From Bradyrhizobium sp. U87765 SZCCT0048 (GTDB lineage Bacteria; Pseudomonadota; Alphaproteobacteria; Rhizobiales; Xanthobacteraceae): 64,000 bases of DNA. The position numbers were made by a program, and so were the translations under genes. Location: assembly GCF_018131225.1 (NCBI RefSeq), contig NZ_JAFCMM010000005.1, forward strand, positions 62,001-126,000. Reading direction: 5' to 3'. Below the pieces are notes generated by a model. It did not search any database. It was not told the DNA's origin and saw nothing but the letters and a program-made list of their open reading frames with translations. Below are positions 34,274-42,859 of the stretch, piece by piece; the stretch's first letter is position 1, and each line of letters begins with the position of its first letter.

Positions 34274-37174
34274 TCACGACACCTTGATCAGGGGCATCGC
34301 GCGGGCGCCCGGGCGGAGCGCGGAGCGCCATGCCGACAGCAGTGCCGGCAACTCGCCGGCGGGAACAGGCGGGCTGAACAGGAAGCCCTGCGCTTCGCTG
34401 CAGCCTTCGGCACGCATGCGGTTGAGCTGCTCGAGCGTCTCGACGCCTTCCGCCGTGGTGCGCATGCCCAGGCTCTTGCCGAGGCTGATGATGGCGCGAA
34501 CGATCAGATCGGAGCCATCGGTCGTGGTCGCGTCCTTGACGAAGGAGCGGTCGATCTTGAGCTTGTCGAACGGGAAGCTGCGCAGGTAGCTCAGTGACGA
34601 GTAGCCGGTGCCGAAATCGTCGAGTGCGATACGCGGACCGAGGCCACGCAGCTTGTGCAGCGTCGCCAGCGTCTCGACGCTGTTGGCGAGCAGCACCGAC
34701 TCGGTGATCTCCAGTTCGAGACGCCGCGCCGGCAGCCTGGACAGCGCCAGGGCCTCGGCGACCGCATCGATCAGGCGCGGACTGCGGAACTGGACCGCGG
34801 AGATGTTGACCGCGACCTTCAGCTCGTTCGGCCAGCCCGCGGCTTCGTCGCAGGCGCGCCGCAGCGCCCATTCGCCGAGCGGGATGATCAGGCCGATTTC
34901 CTCTGCGATCGGCACGAACTGGTCGGGAGGTACGAGGCCGCGTGTCGGATGACGCCAGCGCAGCAGCGCCTCGAAGCCGCAGATCTCGTTGAGGGAGAGG
35001 TCGTACAGCGGCTGGTAAAACAGATCGAACTGGTCGCGCTCCATCGCTTCGCGCAGGTCGAGTTCGAGCGCGCGCCGCTCCTGCAGAATGGCGTCCATCT
35101 CCGGCTCGAAGAAACGCCATGTTCCGCGGCCATCGGTCTTGGCGCGGTACAGCGCGACGTCGGCGTTCTTGAGCAGCTTCTCGCCATAGGTGCCGTCGCC
35201 CGGCGCCAGCGAGATGCCGACGCTGCAGCCGATCACGATGCGCTGGTCGCCGAATTCGTAGGGTTCGGCGACGCACTCGACAATGCGGCGGGCGAGGCGG
35301 GCGGCATCCTCGGGGGTCTCGATGCCGGACTGGATGATGGCGAATTCGTCGCCGCCGAGGCGGGCGACGGTGTCGACCTCGCGGACGCAGGCGCGCAGGC
35401 GGTCCGCGACCGCGCACAGCAGTTCGTCGCCGACCGGGTGCCCCAGCGTGTCGTTGACCTGCTTGAAGTTGTCGAGGTCGAGGCAGAACACCGCGAAGTT
35501 CGAGCCGCGGCCGGCCTGGGCGATGGCCTGCTCGATGCGCTCGGCGAGCATCGAGCGGTTCGGCAGCTTGGTCAGCGCGTCGTGGCGGGCCATGAAGGCG
35601 ATCTGGGATTCCGCCTTGCGCTGTTCGGTGACATCCTCGTAGGTGATCAGCCAGCCGCCGTCGGCGGTCGGGCGGTTGTTGACCTCGACGATGCGCTCGT
35701 CGCTGAGCTGCAGGAAATAGCTGGCCTTGTCGTGGGCGGCGCTGCGCTGGTGTTCGGCGAGCAGGTCCTCGGCGGTCTGGTCGCTGTGATTGCCGGCGGC
35801 GACGCTGAGGCCGAGCACCTCGGCGAAAGACATGCCGGGGCGCACGCGTGCGAACGGAATGCAGAAGATCTCGCAGAAGCGGCGGTTCACCACCTGCAGG
35901 CGTGCGTCGCGGTCGTACAGGCACAGGCCCTGCGACATGTTTTCGAGAGCCGCATCGAGCCGCAGGTTGGTGGCGTGCAACTGTGCTTCCTGCTCCTTCA
36001 GCGCGCTGATGTCGCCATAGACGATGATCGAGCCGCCTTCCTGCGTATGGGAGCGGCTGACGCGCAGCCAGCGCCCGTCCGGCAGTCGCGCCTCGCGGGT
36101 GGTCGCCGCGGCGACGGGGCCGTCGGCGGGTGAGGTGGCGTCTTCGGGCGACAGCAGCTCCGGATGCAGCAGTTGCGGCGCATCGTCGATGAACTGGCAG
36201 GCCTGAGCGTTGGCCAGCGCGATGCGGCCATCGGCGTCGAGCATCACGACGCCCTCGCGGGAGTTCTCGAGCGCGTCGGCGAGGCGCGCCTGCGCGGAGC
36301 GGCGCTGCGCGATCTCGCGCTCCATCATCGCGCGGATGTTGTCGCGCATCACGCCCATGGCCCTGAGCAGCATGCCGAGTTCGTCGTTGCCGCCCGACGG
36401 AATGCGGGTTTCGAGATCGCCGCCGGCGATGCCGCGGGCGGCCGCCGATGCCACCGCGACCGGGCGGATGATGCGCCGCGCCAGCAGCCAGGCGATCAGG
36501 GCGGACAGCAGCAGGGCGGTCGCGAGGCCGGCGATGTTGAGGCGCAGTTCCTTGTCGATCGCCGCCAGCGCGCGCTGGCGGAAGAGGAAGCCGTCGCCTG
36601 CGGTGTAGTTCACCAGCAGCTCGACTTCCTGGTCGACGATCCGGGAATACTGGTCGACGTCGCTGATCAGGACCGGCGCGCCATCGCTGGGGCCGGCGTT
36701 GCCGAGCGCCTTGAGATGCAGCTTCTCCCAGGCGGTTGCCGCATCCTGGGCCTTGCGCGCGGCGGCGGCGGCGCGCGCCGACTGCGAGCGTTCGGCGGCG
36801 ATCGACAGATCCTCCGTCAGGGTCCTGGCAAGCGAGGTGATTTCGTCGTTGAGGGCCTTGCGCGCGGCCGGATCCTCGGTTGCGAGGCTGCGGGCGAAGG
36901 CCGCGCGCATCGCCGAGAAGTCGGCGGCGGCCGCGCGCGCATAGTTGATCGACATCAGCGATTCGTCGAACGTCTTGGCGACGAGCTCGCCGGCATGGCG
37001 GATGCCGAGCGTCGCGTAGGTGCCCATCACCGCGGTGACGATGCACATCGCCAAAAACGCGATCAGGATCTGGTTGCGGATCGTGCTGACGCTCGCCAGC
37101 AGGCGCGGCAGCCAGCCGCCCGCTAGGCGAGCGGCGGTGCTGTCGGCAGCTTTCTGGTCGACGGACGGATTCAT
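34274..37174 (-). CDS. HAMP-PAS-PAS-GGDEF-EAL membrane c-di-GMP enzyme
   Basis: This is a 966-residue sensor enzyme. Two membrane helices (about 36-56 and 213-232) frame a helical periplasmic domain; a HAMP domain (233-285), two PAS domains (about 295-410 and 415-530), a GGDEF domain (ARLGGDEFAII, preceded by DALTKLPNRSML) and an EAL domain (GFEALLRWRHP, NISAVQF, ITES, LDDFGTGYSSLSYL, TAEGVE) follow. All catalytic motifs are canonical, so it may both make and degrade c-di-GMP. It is the third c-di-GMP protein within 21 kb and is divergent from a cupredoxin gene. Confidence 0.93.
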   Translation of the reverse strand: MNPSVDQKAADSTAARLAGGWLPRLLASVSTIRNQILIAFLAMCIVTAVMGTYATLGIRHAGELVAKTFDESLMSINYARAAAADFSAMRAAFARSLATEDPAARKALNDEITSLARTLTEDLSIAAERSQSARAAAAARKAQDAATAWEKLHLKALGNAGPSDGAPVLISDVDQYSRIVDQEVELLVNYTAGDGFLFRQRALAAIDKELRLNIAGLATALLLSALIAWLLARRIIRPVAVASAAARGIAGGDLETRIPSGGNDELGMLLRAMGVMRDNIRAMMEREIAQRRSAQARLADALENSREGVVMLDADGRIALANAQACQFIDDAPQLLHPELLSPEDATSPADGPVAAATTREARLPDGRWLRVSRSHTQEGGSIIVYGDISALKEQEAQLHATNLRLDAALENMSQGLCLYDRDARLQVVNRRFCEIFCIPFARVRPGMSFAEVLGLSVAAGNHSDQTAEDLLAEHQRSAAHDKASYFLQLSDERIVEVNNRPTADGGWLITYEDVTEQRKAESQIAFMARHDALTKLPNRSMLAERIEQAIAQAGRGSNFAVFCLDLDNFKQVNDTLGHPVGDELLCAVADRLRACVREVDTVARLGGDEFAIIQSGIETPEDAARLARRIVECVAEPYEFGDQRIVIGCSVGISLAPGDGTYGEKLLKNADVALYRAKTDGRGTWRFFEPEMDAILQERRALELDLREAMERDQFDLFYQPLYDLSLNEICGFEALLRWRHPTRGLVPPDQFVPIAEEIGLIIPLGEWALRRACDEAAGWPNELKVAVNISAVQFRSPRLIDAVAEALALSRLPARRLELEITESVLLANSVETLATLHKLRGLGPRIALDDFGTGYSSLSYLRSFPFDKLKIDRSFVKDATTTDGSDLIVRAIISLGKSLGMRTTAEGVETLEQLNRMRAEGCSEAQGFLFSPPVPAGELPALLSAWRSALRPGARAMPLIKVS

Positions 37175-37397
37175 CCAGACTCTTTATATAAGCATCGTGC
37201 GCAGCGCGCCTTGCACGTACGCTGCACGTATGCGCATCGGTAACGTGACGGCTTTCTCTTAAATTGACGTTGTAAATTGCCGCAACCGATTGCGTGATCG
37301 TTAAGGGTTTCTTACCGCCTTGGGCTATAGTGCGGCGCGTCCGGGCCATCGACGCCATGACGGTGTCCGGCGTGCAGGTATCCTGGGAGAGGCCGTA

Positions 37398-37757
37398 ATG
37401 CGACGATGGGCTGGTCAGTTGGGGCTCGGCAAGGCGAGCGCCGCCCGTCTCGCGGCAATTGCGGCGGCCGGGCTTCTGGCCGGTGTCGCCCTCGGTGCGG
37501 CTCCGCACGTGATCTCGCAGAAGAACCGCGAATTCAGGCCGGGCGACATCGTCATTCAGCGCGGCGAAACTTTACAGTTCGTTAACGATGACGGCGATCT
37601 GCTGCATCACATCTACACGAACGCGGCCGCCTTCAAGTTTGATTCCGGCGATCAGCAGCCCGGCAGCAAGTATGACGTCACGTTCAACGTCGCCGGCGAC
37701 TACACCGTGCTGTGCGCGATCCATCCCAAGATGAAGCTGTTCGTTCACGTCAAGTGA
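37398..37757 (+). CDS. Exported cupredoxin (plastocyanin-like copper protein)
   Basis: This 119-residue protein has a signal peptide or anchor ending near residue 36 and a single blue-copper domain. The type-1 copper ligands are in place: His in GDLLHHIYTN (H70 or H71), then C106, H109 and M112 in VLCAIHPKMK. GGGAGAGG precedes the ATG. It should carry single electrons in the periplasm. It resembles the 'methylamine utilisation protein' group of cupredoxins. A diheme peroxidase-type gene lies 1.6 kb away and could exchange electrons with it. Confidence 0.85.
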   Translation: MRRWAGQLGLGKASAARLAAIAAAGLLAGVALGAAPHVISQKNREFRPGDIVIQRGETLQFVNDDGDLLHHIYTNAAAFKFDSGDQQPGSKYDVTFNVAGDYTVLCAIHPKMKLFVHVK

Positions 37758-37779
37758 GGCGGCGGGGCGTCGCCGCGCG

Positions 37780-38859
37780 TCACAGCACCGCGGTGTTGAA
37801 GATCATGGCGTGGCCGACGTAGTAGACGGCCAGCGTTGCCGCGAGCGCCGCGCTCATGCCGAGCGGCGCCAGCAGCGGATGGCGCTTTTCGTCCGGCACG
37901 GTGCGGTTGTCGGCCATGATCGCGAACAGCACGGCGATGATCGCCGAGTGGCCGATGGTGTCGATCTTGCCGAACTCGAAGCACGCGCTGATGAACATGC
38001 CGGCGAGGATGATGGCGCCGATGCGCCGCACCAGCGGCGTCCACACCAGCGCGAACGCCAGCACGAATTCCACCATGCCGGCGGCGCGCATGTAGAACTC
38101 CGAGCTGAAGCCGAAGGTCAGCGCCGGATGTTCGATGAAGATCGGGAAGCTCCACTCCGGATAGGCCCACTTCTCGATCGACGCCCACATCAGCGTGATG
38201 CCGGTGGCGTAGCGCACGACGTCGATCGGGGCGATGCCGAACAGGTCCTTCTGCAGCCCGGTCAGGATGAGATAGGCGGCGACGCCGAGAAAGATCGGGT
38301 AGTCGGCGAGATGGAAGGCGCCATAATCGTGCACCGCGATGGCGAACAGCACGACGATGCACAGGCCTGTCAGCGGCATCGTCCGGCGCGAGACCAGGGC
38401 CGCCGCCGCGACCAGCTGGATGGCGGGAACGACCACCGAGGTGGTCTTGAGCTCGGGGGTTAGAATGATACCGCCCACAGCCCAAATGGAAACGAGGAAG
38501 AAGCCGACGACGGCGCGGATCATCACCTCGGTGTTGAGCCGGATCTGACGTGTCGCGGCATCGAGCGAGCGGGTCATCGCCGCGCCGATGAAGGTGCGCT
38601 CGACGAAGCAGCCGAACAGCAGCCAGAACAGGGCGATGCCGAGCAGCAGCTCGAAGTCCTGGCAGAGCACGTTCTCGAGGCCGCGCGGCTGGCCGGCGAC
38701 ATCGTAGGCGCAGAACCATTTGACATGGGCTTCGGCGCTGCGGGCGCCGAGCATCGACAGCGGCAGCGCCAGCAGCAGCCGGGCGAACGGTGGGATCATG
38801 CTGGAGGCACCGACCGCACGTGCGCCATGGTTAATGGTCGGTGAACTATTACTCGTCAT
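37780..38859 (-). CDS. Polytopic inner-membrane protein of unknown function
   Basis: This 359-residue protein has an N-terminal signal-like helix followed by HVKWFCAYDVAGQPRG and about eight further hydrophobic helices, with polar loops such as LDAATRQIRLNTEV. The overall plan is reminiscent of DoxX- or DoxD-like membrane proteins (for example EKWAYPEWSFP before a helix), but I cannot place it firmly. An ATG 20 codons later (38799) is an alternative start. It converges on the cupredoxin gene with 22 bases between stops. Confidence 0.65.
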   Translation of the reverse strand: MTSNSSPTINHGARAVGASSMIPPFARLLLALPLSMLGARSAEAHVKWFCAYDVAGQPRGLENVLCQDFELLLGIALFWLLFGCFVERTFIGAAMTRSLDAATRQIRLNTEVMIRAVVGFFLVSIWAVGGIILTPELKTTSVVVPAIQLVAAAALVSRRTMPLTGLCIVVLFAIAVHDYGAFHLADYPIFLGVAAYLILTGLQKDLFGIAPIDVVRYATGITLMWASIEKWAYPEWSFPIFIEHPALTFGFSSEFYMRAAGMVEFVLAFALVWTPLVRRIGAIILAGMFISACFEFGKIDTIGHSAIIAVLFAIMADNRTVPDEKRHPLLAPLGMSAALAATLAVYYVGHAMIFNTAVL

Positions 38860-39195
38860 TATACTTCAACCACAGCGTTTATTTTCGATTAATTATAACT
38901 GCATTTGATTTAACTTTCGACCATTGGTTTGGGCGTCGTTGGTTTGTGGTTAATGTTTGTAAACAACTTCAAATCGCGAAAAAGACACGCTGATTCAAAC
39001 CGATGTTGCCGTGAATCGGTTGTGGCGCCGCCGCTCTGCACATGGCGCGCAGCTCTCATGATTGGTATTTGAGAACCGATGTAGGAATGTATACCTGGTG
39101 GTCTTCAGCCAGATGGATCGAATTTTAGCGATCGGACTCATCGGACTGGAAGGCGGGTCGCGTAGGGAAGGCTCCGTCAGTTTCGGAGCAGGTCA
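38860..39195. other. AT-rich intergenic region with an inverted repeat
   Basis: No gene is seen in this 336-base stretch, which is noticeably AT-rich in its first half and should hold the promoter of the membrane-protein gene. A perfect 7-bp inverted repeat, AACCGAT at 38998-39004 and ATCGGTT at 39015-39021, is separated by 10 bases and could bind a dimeric regulator. Confidence 0.35.
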
Positions 39196-39366
39196 ATGGC
39201 TGGGATCATCACCTTCGCGAAGGATTGTCGCGACACCGCGGATGCGGCTCTCACGCGAGCGCTGCGCTCGGATACCGTCGCGGCGTGCGTCGGCTGGACC
39301 ATGATCGCAGGTCTCGGCAGCGTCGGCGCAGCGCTGCAGCACGTTCTCCAGAGCCATATTCTCTGA
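39196..39366 (+). CDS. Short 56-residue hydrophobic-tailed protein
   Basis: This short frame reads MAGIITFAKDCRDTADAALT at its start and ends with a hydrophobic helix (VAACVGWTMIAGLGSVGAAL) plus a short tail. GGAG lies 7 bases before the ATG, and nearly every codon has G or C in the third position, as in real genes here. The layout, a polar helix then a hydrophobic helix, recalls small Flp-pilin-like or membrane-anchored peptides, but no clear signature is present. It converges on the peroxidase gene. Confidence 0.5.
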   Translation: MAGIITFAKDCRDTADAALTRALRSDTVAACVGWTMIAGLGSVGAALQHVLQSHIL

Positions 39367-39394
39367 AAGCTTCGATGCCGCCGGCGCGGCGTCG

Positions 39395-40411
39395 TCAACG
39401 CAGCGGCGGCGGTGGGCTGGGCGTGACCGGCGCGCCGTCAAGCGTCTGCAGGAAGGCGATGAGATCCGCCTTCTCCTCGCCTGTCAGTCCCAGCGGCTTG
39501 ATCTCGGGCGAGCGGCTCGGACGATCGATGCCACCCCGGTCGTAGAGGTCGATGACCTCACGCAGCGTCGCCGCCGAGCCATCGTGCATGTAGGGCGGGC
39601 GGCGTGCGACATCGCGCAGCGTCGGCGTCTTGAAGGCGTAGCGCAGCTTCACCGAAGTCGGAAACATCTGGCCGCGGCCGATGTCGTCGCCGGTGGCGGT
39701 GCCGATGTCGTGGAACGAGCCGTCGGTGAACGAGGGGCCGCTGTGGCAGGCGGCGCAGTTGGCCTTGCCGTTGAACAGCGCGAAGCCACGCTTGGCCTGT
39801 GCGCCGATGGCGTTGTCGTCTCCCATGATCCAGCGATCGAACGGCGCTTCGCCGGCGACGATGGTGCGTTGGTAGGTGGCGAGCGCCTGCTCGATCCGTG
39901 GCCGCGTCACCTTGCTGTCGCCATAGGCGCGCGCGAACGCATCGGCGTATCCCGGCGCGGCCGACAGGCGCTTGATCAGTTCGTGCTCGGTGATGTCCAT
40001 GTTGGCGGCGCTGCTGAGCGGACCGAAGGTGACGGATTCGAGGTCGGCAAACTTGCCGTCCCAGCCGAGCGGCTCGATGAATGCGACGTCGATCAGCGTC
40101 GGCGAACGCAGCGGCATTCTCCTGGCGCCGATCGCGCGCGGCAGGCCATCGCTCCATGACAGCGCCGGATTGTGGCAGCTCGCACAGGAGATCGTCCTGG
40201 AGCCCGACAGCAACGGATCGAAGAACAGCTTTTCGCCGAGCGTGTGCTTGGCGGTGCTGAAGGGATTGCTGTCGGGGAAGGGGATGGTGGCCGGGCGGCG
40301 GTAGCTGGCGCGCACGGCAACGGGATCGGCTGGCTGGTCTGCCGCGATCAGTGCAACGGGCAAGGCCAGCAGCACCGCTGCGGCAATGGAATAGCCAGCC
40401 CAGTTTCTCAT
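39395..40411 (-). CDS. Diheme cytochrome c peroxidase family protein
   Basis: This 338-residue periplasmic protein has a signal peptide (1-24) and two c-type heme sites, CASCH (76-80) and CAACH (219-223), in the spacing of bacterial cytochrome c peroxidases and MauG-like enzymes. Family segments include LGEKLFFDPLLSGSRTISC, YQRTIVAGEAPFD and the C-terminal FKTPTLRDVARRPPYMHDGS. It should reduce hydrogen peroxide or oxidise a protein partner using electrons from a small donor such as the nearby cupredoxin. The C-terminal tail is proline-rich. Confidence 0.9.
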   Translation of the reverse strand: MRNWAGYSIAAAVLLALPVALIAADQPADPVAVRASYRRPATIPFPDSNPFSTAKHTLGEKLFFDPLLSGSRTISCASCHNPALSWSDGLPRAIGARRMPLRSPTLIDVAFIEPLGWDGKFADLESVTFGPLSSAANMDITEHELIKRLSAAPGYADAFARAYGDSKVTRPRIEQALATYQRTIVAGEAPFDRWIMGDDNAIGAQAKRGFALFNGKANCAACHSGPSFTDGSFHDIGTATGDDIGRGQMFPTSVKLRYAFKTPTLRDVARRPPYMHDGSAATLREVIDLYDRGGIDRPSRSPEIKPLGLTGEEKADLIAFLQTLDGAPVTPSPPPPLR

Positions 40412-40439
40412 CGTAGCCTCTCGCGGCCACCTTGGCGGA

Positions 40440-41147
40440 CTATGGTTGAGGATGTCTTAACGTTTCCGGGGCTGCGGCGTCCTGCCCCGGGGAGCGTTCG
40501 TGCGGGATCGGCGCGGCCACGAACGCCGCTGTCATCAAGGCGCGCAGCCGCGCGACCAGCGCGGGATCGGCCTTGTCGGGATGGCCGCTGTCGAACGGCG
40601 GATCGGGATCGTACTCGATGCCGAGCTGCAGGCCGTGCGCGACACGCTCGCCGGCGATCCGCGCCGCGAAGGCCAGCGCCATGTCGAGGCCGGCGGCGAC
40701 GCCGGCCGAGGTGATGACCTTGCCGTCCTCGACCATGCGCGCGCTGGTCGGCGTCGCGCCGAAGGCGGCGAGGCGATCGAGCGCCGCCCAGTGCGAGGTC
40801 GCGCGCCGGCCGCGCAGCAGGCCGGCGGCGCCGAGGATGAGGCTGCCGGTGCACACCGATGTGGTCCAGCGCGTGGTGGCGTCGATGCGGCGGATCCAGT
40901 CGAGCGTCGCCGGATCGTCCTGCATCGCGGTGGCGTCACCCGCGCCGGGCACCAGCAGAATGTCGGCGTGCATGACATCGGCGAAGCCGGCGTCCGCGAT
41001 CAGGCTGATGCCGGAATCCGTGTGCACGGGCCCGGCCTGTCTGGCGACGCGCATCGCGGTGACACCGGGCAGGCGGCTCAGGATCTCGTGCGGGCCGATC
41101 AGGTCGAGGGCGGTCATGCCCTCATAGAGCAGGAAGGCGAATTTCAT
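40440..41147 (-). CDS. DJ-1/PfpI family protein, isonitrile hydratase-like
   Basis: This is a 235-residue glutamine-amidotransferase-like protein. The nucleophile elbow is SVCTGSLILGAAGLL with C99, and the acid partner is in DLIGPHE near the N-terminus, the arrangement of isonitrile hydratase-like members. The SHWAALDRL and ITSAGVAAGLDMAL segments are typical of the subfamily. The C-terminal 40 residues are extra and proline-rich. It is followed upstream by a GlxA-type regulator on the same strand that carries a related domain. The substrate is unknown. Confidence 0.85.
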   Translation of the reverse strand: MKFAFLLYEGMTALDLIGPHEILSRLPGVTAMRVARQAGPVHTDSGISLIADAGFADVMHADILLVPGAGDATAMQDDPATLDWIRRIDATTRWTTSVCTGSLILGAAGLLRGRRATSHWAALDRLAAFGATPTSARMVEDGKVITSAGVAAGLDMALAFAARIAGERVAHGLQLGIEYDPDPPFDSGHPDKADPALVARLRALMTAAFVAAPIPHERSPGQDAAAPETLRHPQP

Positions 41148-41261
41148 CGGGGATCTCCTCGCGCGCCGTTCGGTGCGCGCCGTGTGATGCCGCGATGATG
41201 GGGGCCGGGTCCGCCGCTGACCATGACAAACGCATGGTCATTGCTGCCAGTGCGTGCGGCG

Positions 41262-42239
41262 TCAGACCGTCGGCGCGAACGCGCGGCGGTAGGTCGAGGG
41301 CGAGGCGCCATAGCGCCTGGCGAATGCCTTGCTGAAGGCGGTGGCGTCGGCGAAGCCGGCGCGCGCTGCCACAGTGCTGACGGGAATGGCGTCGTCGCCG
41401 AGCAGCGTGCGGGCGCGGTCGAAGCGCAGCTCGGCGAGCAGCTTGCCGGGCGCGAGGCCGAACACCTCGCGGCAGCGGCGATGAAACGTGCGCTCGCTCA
41501 TGCCCATGGCGCCGGCCATCGCCTCGACCGTGACGTCGTCGTCGAGGCGCGTTTCCAGCCACGGCACGAGGCGGTCGAGGTCGGGGCCCGGCCGCGCCTG
41601 CAGCGACAGCGGTGTCGAGAACTGCGACTGTCCGCCCGGGCGCACCAGGTGCAGCACCAGCATGCGTGCAATGGCGAGAGGCACGTCGGCGCCGAGGTCG
41701 CGGCCGACGATCGCCATCGCGAGATCGATGCCGGTGGTGACGCCAGCCGAAGTCCAGACATGACCATCCTCGACGAACAGCGCCTCGCGCTCGACCGTTG
41801 TCCCGGGGAAGGCGCGGGCCATCGTGTCGAGCGCGAGCCAGTGGGTGGTGGCGCGGCGGCCATCGAGCAGGCCGAGCGCGCCGAGCATGAACGCGCCCGA
41901 GCACACTGAGATCACGCGGGCGCTGCGGCGCGTGGCGCGCGCGATCCAGGCCATCAGCGCGCGGTCGCGCAGCGCCGCGCGCAGCGGCGCTTCGGTGGCG
42001 CCGGGGATGACAAGGGTGTGGATGGTCTTCGGGGCGGTGTCGAGCGGCGCGCCGCCAAGCGGCAGCCCGGCTGACGACGTCACCATGCCGCGGGCGCTGA
42101 CGAAGGAGAGGTCGTAGGCCGGCCGGCCGGTGAGCTGGCCGGCCAGCGCGAACACCTCCGCCGCGCCGGCAACGTCGAGCAGCTGGACGCCGTCATAGAG
42201 CACGAAGACGACAGATCGGGGCTTGGCAGCTTTGGACAT
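41262..42239 (-). CDS. GlxA-family AraC transcriptional regulator
   Basis: This 325-residue regulator has an N-terminal DJ-1/PfpI-like sensor domain (ISVCSGAFMLGALGLLDG, THWLALDTMARAF, WTSAGVTTGIDLAMAI) and a C-terminal AraC pair of helix-turn-helix motifs (AGAMGMSERTFHRRCREVF, then VAARAGFADATAFSKAFARR). It lies 114 bases upstream of the PfpI gene on the same strand, so it probably controls it. Both genes share the amidotransferase-like fold, which suggests that one arose by duplication of the other. Confidence 0.9.
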   Translation of the reverse strand: MSKAAKPRSVVFVLYDGVQLLDVAGAAEVFALAGQLTGRPAYDLSFVSARGMVTSSAGLPLGGAPLDTAPKTIHTLVIPGATEAPLRAALRDRALMAWIARATRRSARVISVCSGAFMLGALGLLDGRRATTHWLALDTMARAFPGTTVEREALFVEDGHVWTSAGVTTGIDLAMAIVGRDLGADVPLAIARMLVLHLVRPGGQSQFSTPLSLQARPGPDLDRLVPWLETRLDDDVTVEAMAGAMGMSERTFHRRCREVFGLAPGKLLAELRFDRARTLLGDDAIPVSTVAARAGFADATAFSKAFARRYGASPSTYRRAFAPTV

Positions 42240-42302
42240 TTATTGGCCATAGCAGCCAATGCGGTCTGCCGTCCATCCGCGCGGCGGTCGCGGCGGGGCC
42301 GG

Positions 42303-42608
42303 TCAGATCACCTCGTACTGGACGCGCTCGCGGGCGGCGAGTTTCGGCAGCGCCTGTTCGACGATCAGCTCCTTGAAATGCGGTGTCTGCTGGTGATCGG
42401 CGTAAGCGGCCTCGTCGCGGAATACCTCATAGAGAAAGTAGCGGGCGGGGGTCGCGCGGGCGCGATGCACCGTGACGCTCAGCGTGCCCGGCTCCTTCCG
42501 CATTTGCGGCACGAAGCGGCTGAGAATGTCGGCGATCGCGGTTTCCTCGCCCGGCTTGGCCTCCCACAGCGCGGTCACCACGAAGCCGTCCTGCGTATCC
42601 CTGGTCAT
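42303..42608 (-). CDS. Antibiotic biosynthesis monooxygenase (ABM)-domain protein
   Basis: This is a 101-residue small ferredoxin-like protein of the ABM/quinol-monooxygenase family: VVTALWEAKPGEETAIADIL, the TLSVTVHRA strand, YFLYEVFRDEAAYADHQQTP and FKELIVEQALPKL. These cofactor-free enzymes oxidise phenolic or quinol compounds, and some are only stress proteins. The ATG at 42608 is preferred over the longer frame because the extra 61 residues are arginine- and proline-rich. It lies downstream of the GlxA-type regulator's start, on the same strand. Confidence 0.85.
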   Translation of the reverse strand: MTRDTQDGFVVTALWEAKPGEETAIADILSRFVPQMRKEPGTLSVTVHRARATPARYFLYEVFRDEAAYADHQQTPHFKELIVEQALPKLAARERVQYEVI

Positions 42609-42800
42609 GTCCAGTCTCCTGTCTCGATGGCGGCCGCGGCGATGGGCCGGCGGCGGCGATGACAGGCGTAGCAGGGGCGGCGACAGCGGTGCTTCGATGG
42701 TGCTCGAAGCGTTGGCCGGCGCCCAGCGAACGCGAATGGCCGTCGCCGCTGAAATGGCATACCATTGATATGGCTGCGGAATTTCAGTCAACGGATGCGG

Positions 42801-42818
42801 AATTGACTTTTGTCAATT
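42801..42818. promoter_or_regulatory. 18-bp palindromic operator candidate before the SorC regulator
   Basis: AATTGAC-TTTT-GTCAATT is a perfect palindrome (7-bp arms, 4-base centre) ending 41 bases before the SorC-type start codon. A close relative, TTGACATTTGCCAA, occurs at 50228-50241 in the divergent promoter of the sugar importer and mtnK. The sites are probably bound by the SorC-type regulator, giving autoregulation and control of the module. Confidence 0.6.
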
Positions 42819-42859
42819 GAAATGAATAATGTCGAAAACACAACGACGGAAGGGAGACC

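Noticed and set aside
34158..37508. 1116-codon minus-strand frame overlapping the GGDEF-EAL gene in another register
   Set aside because: The 966-residue frame carries all HAMP, PAS, GGDEF and EAL motifs; the longer one is arginine-rich noise.
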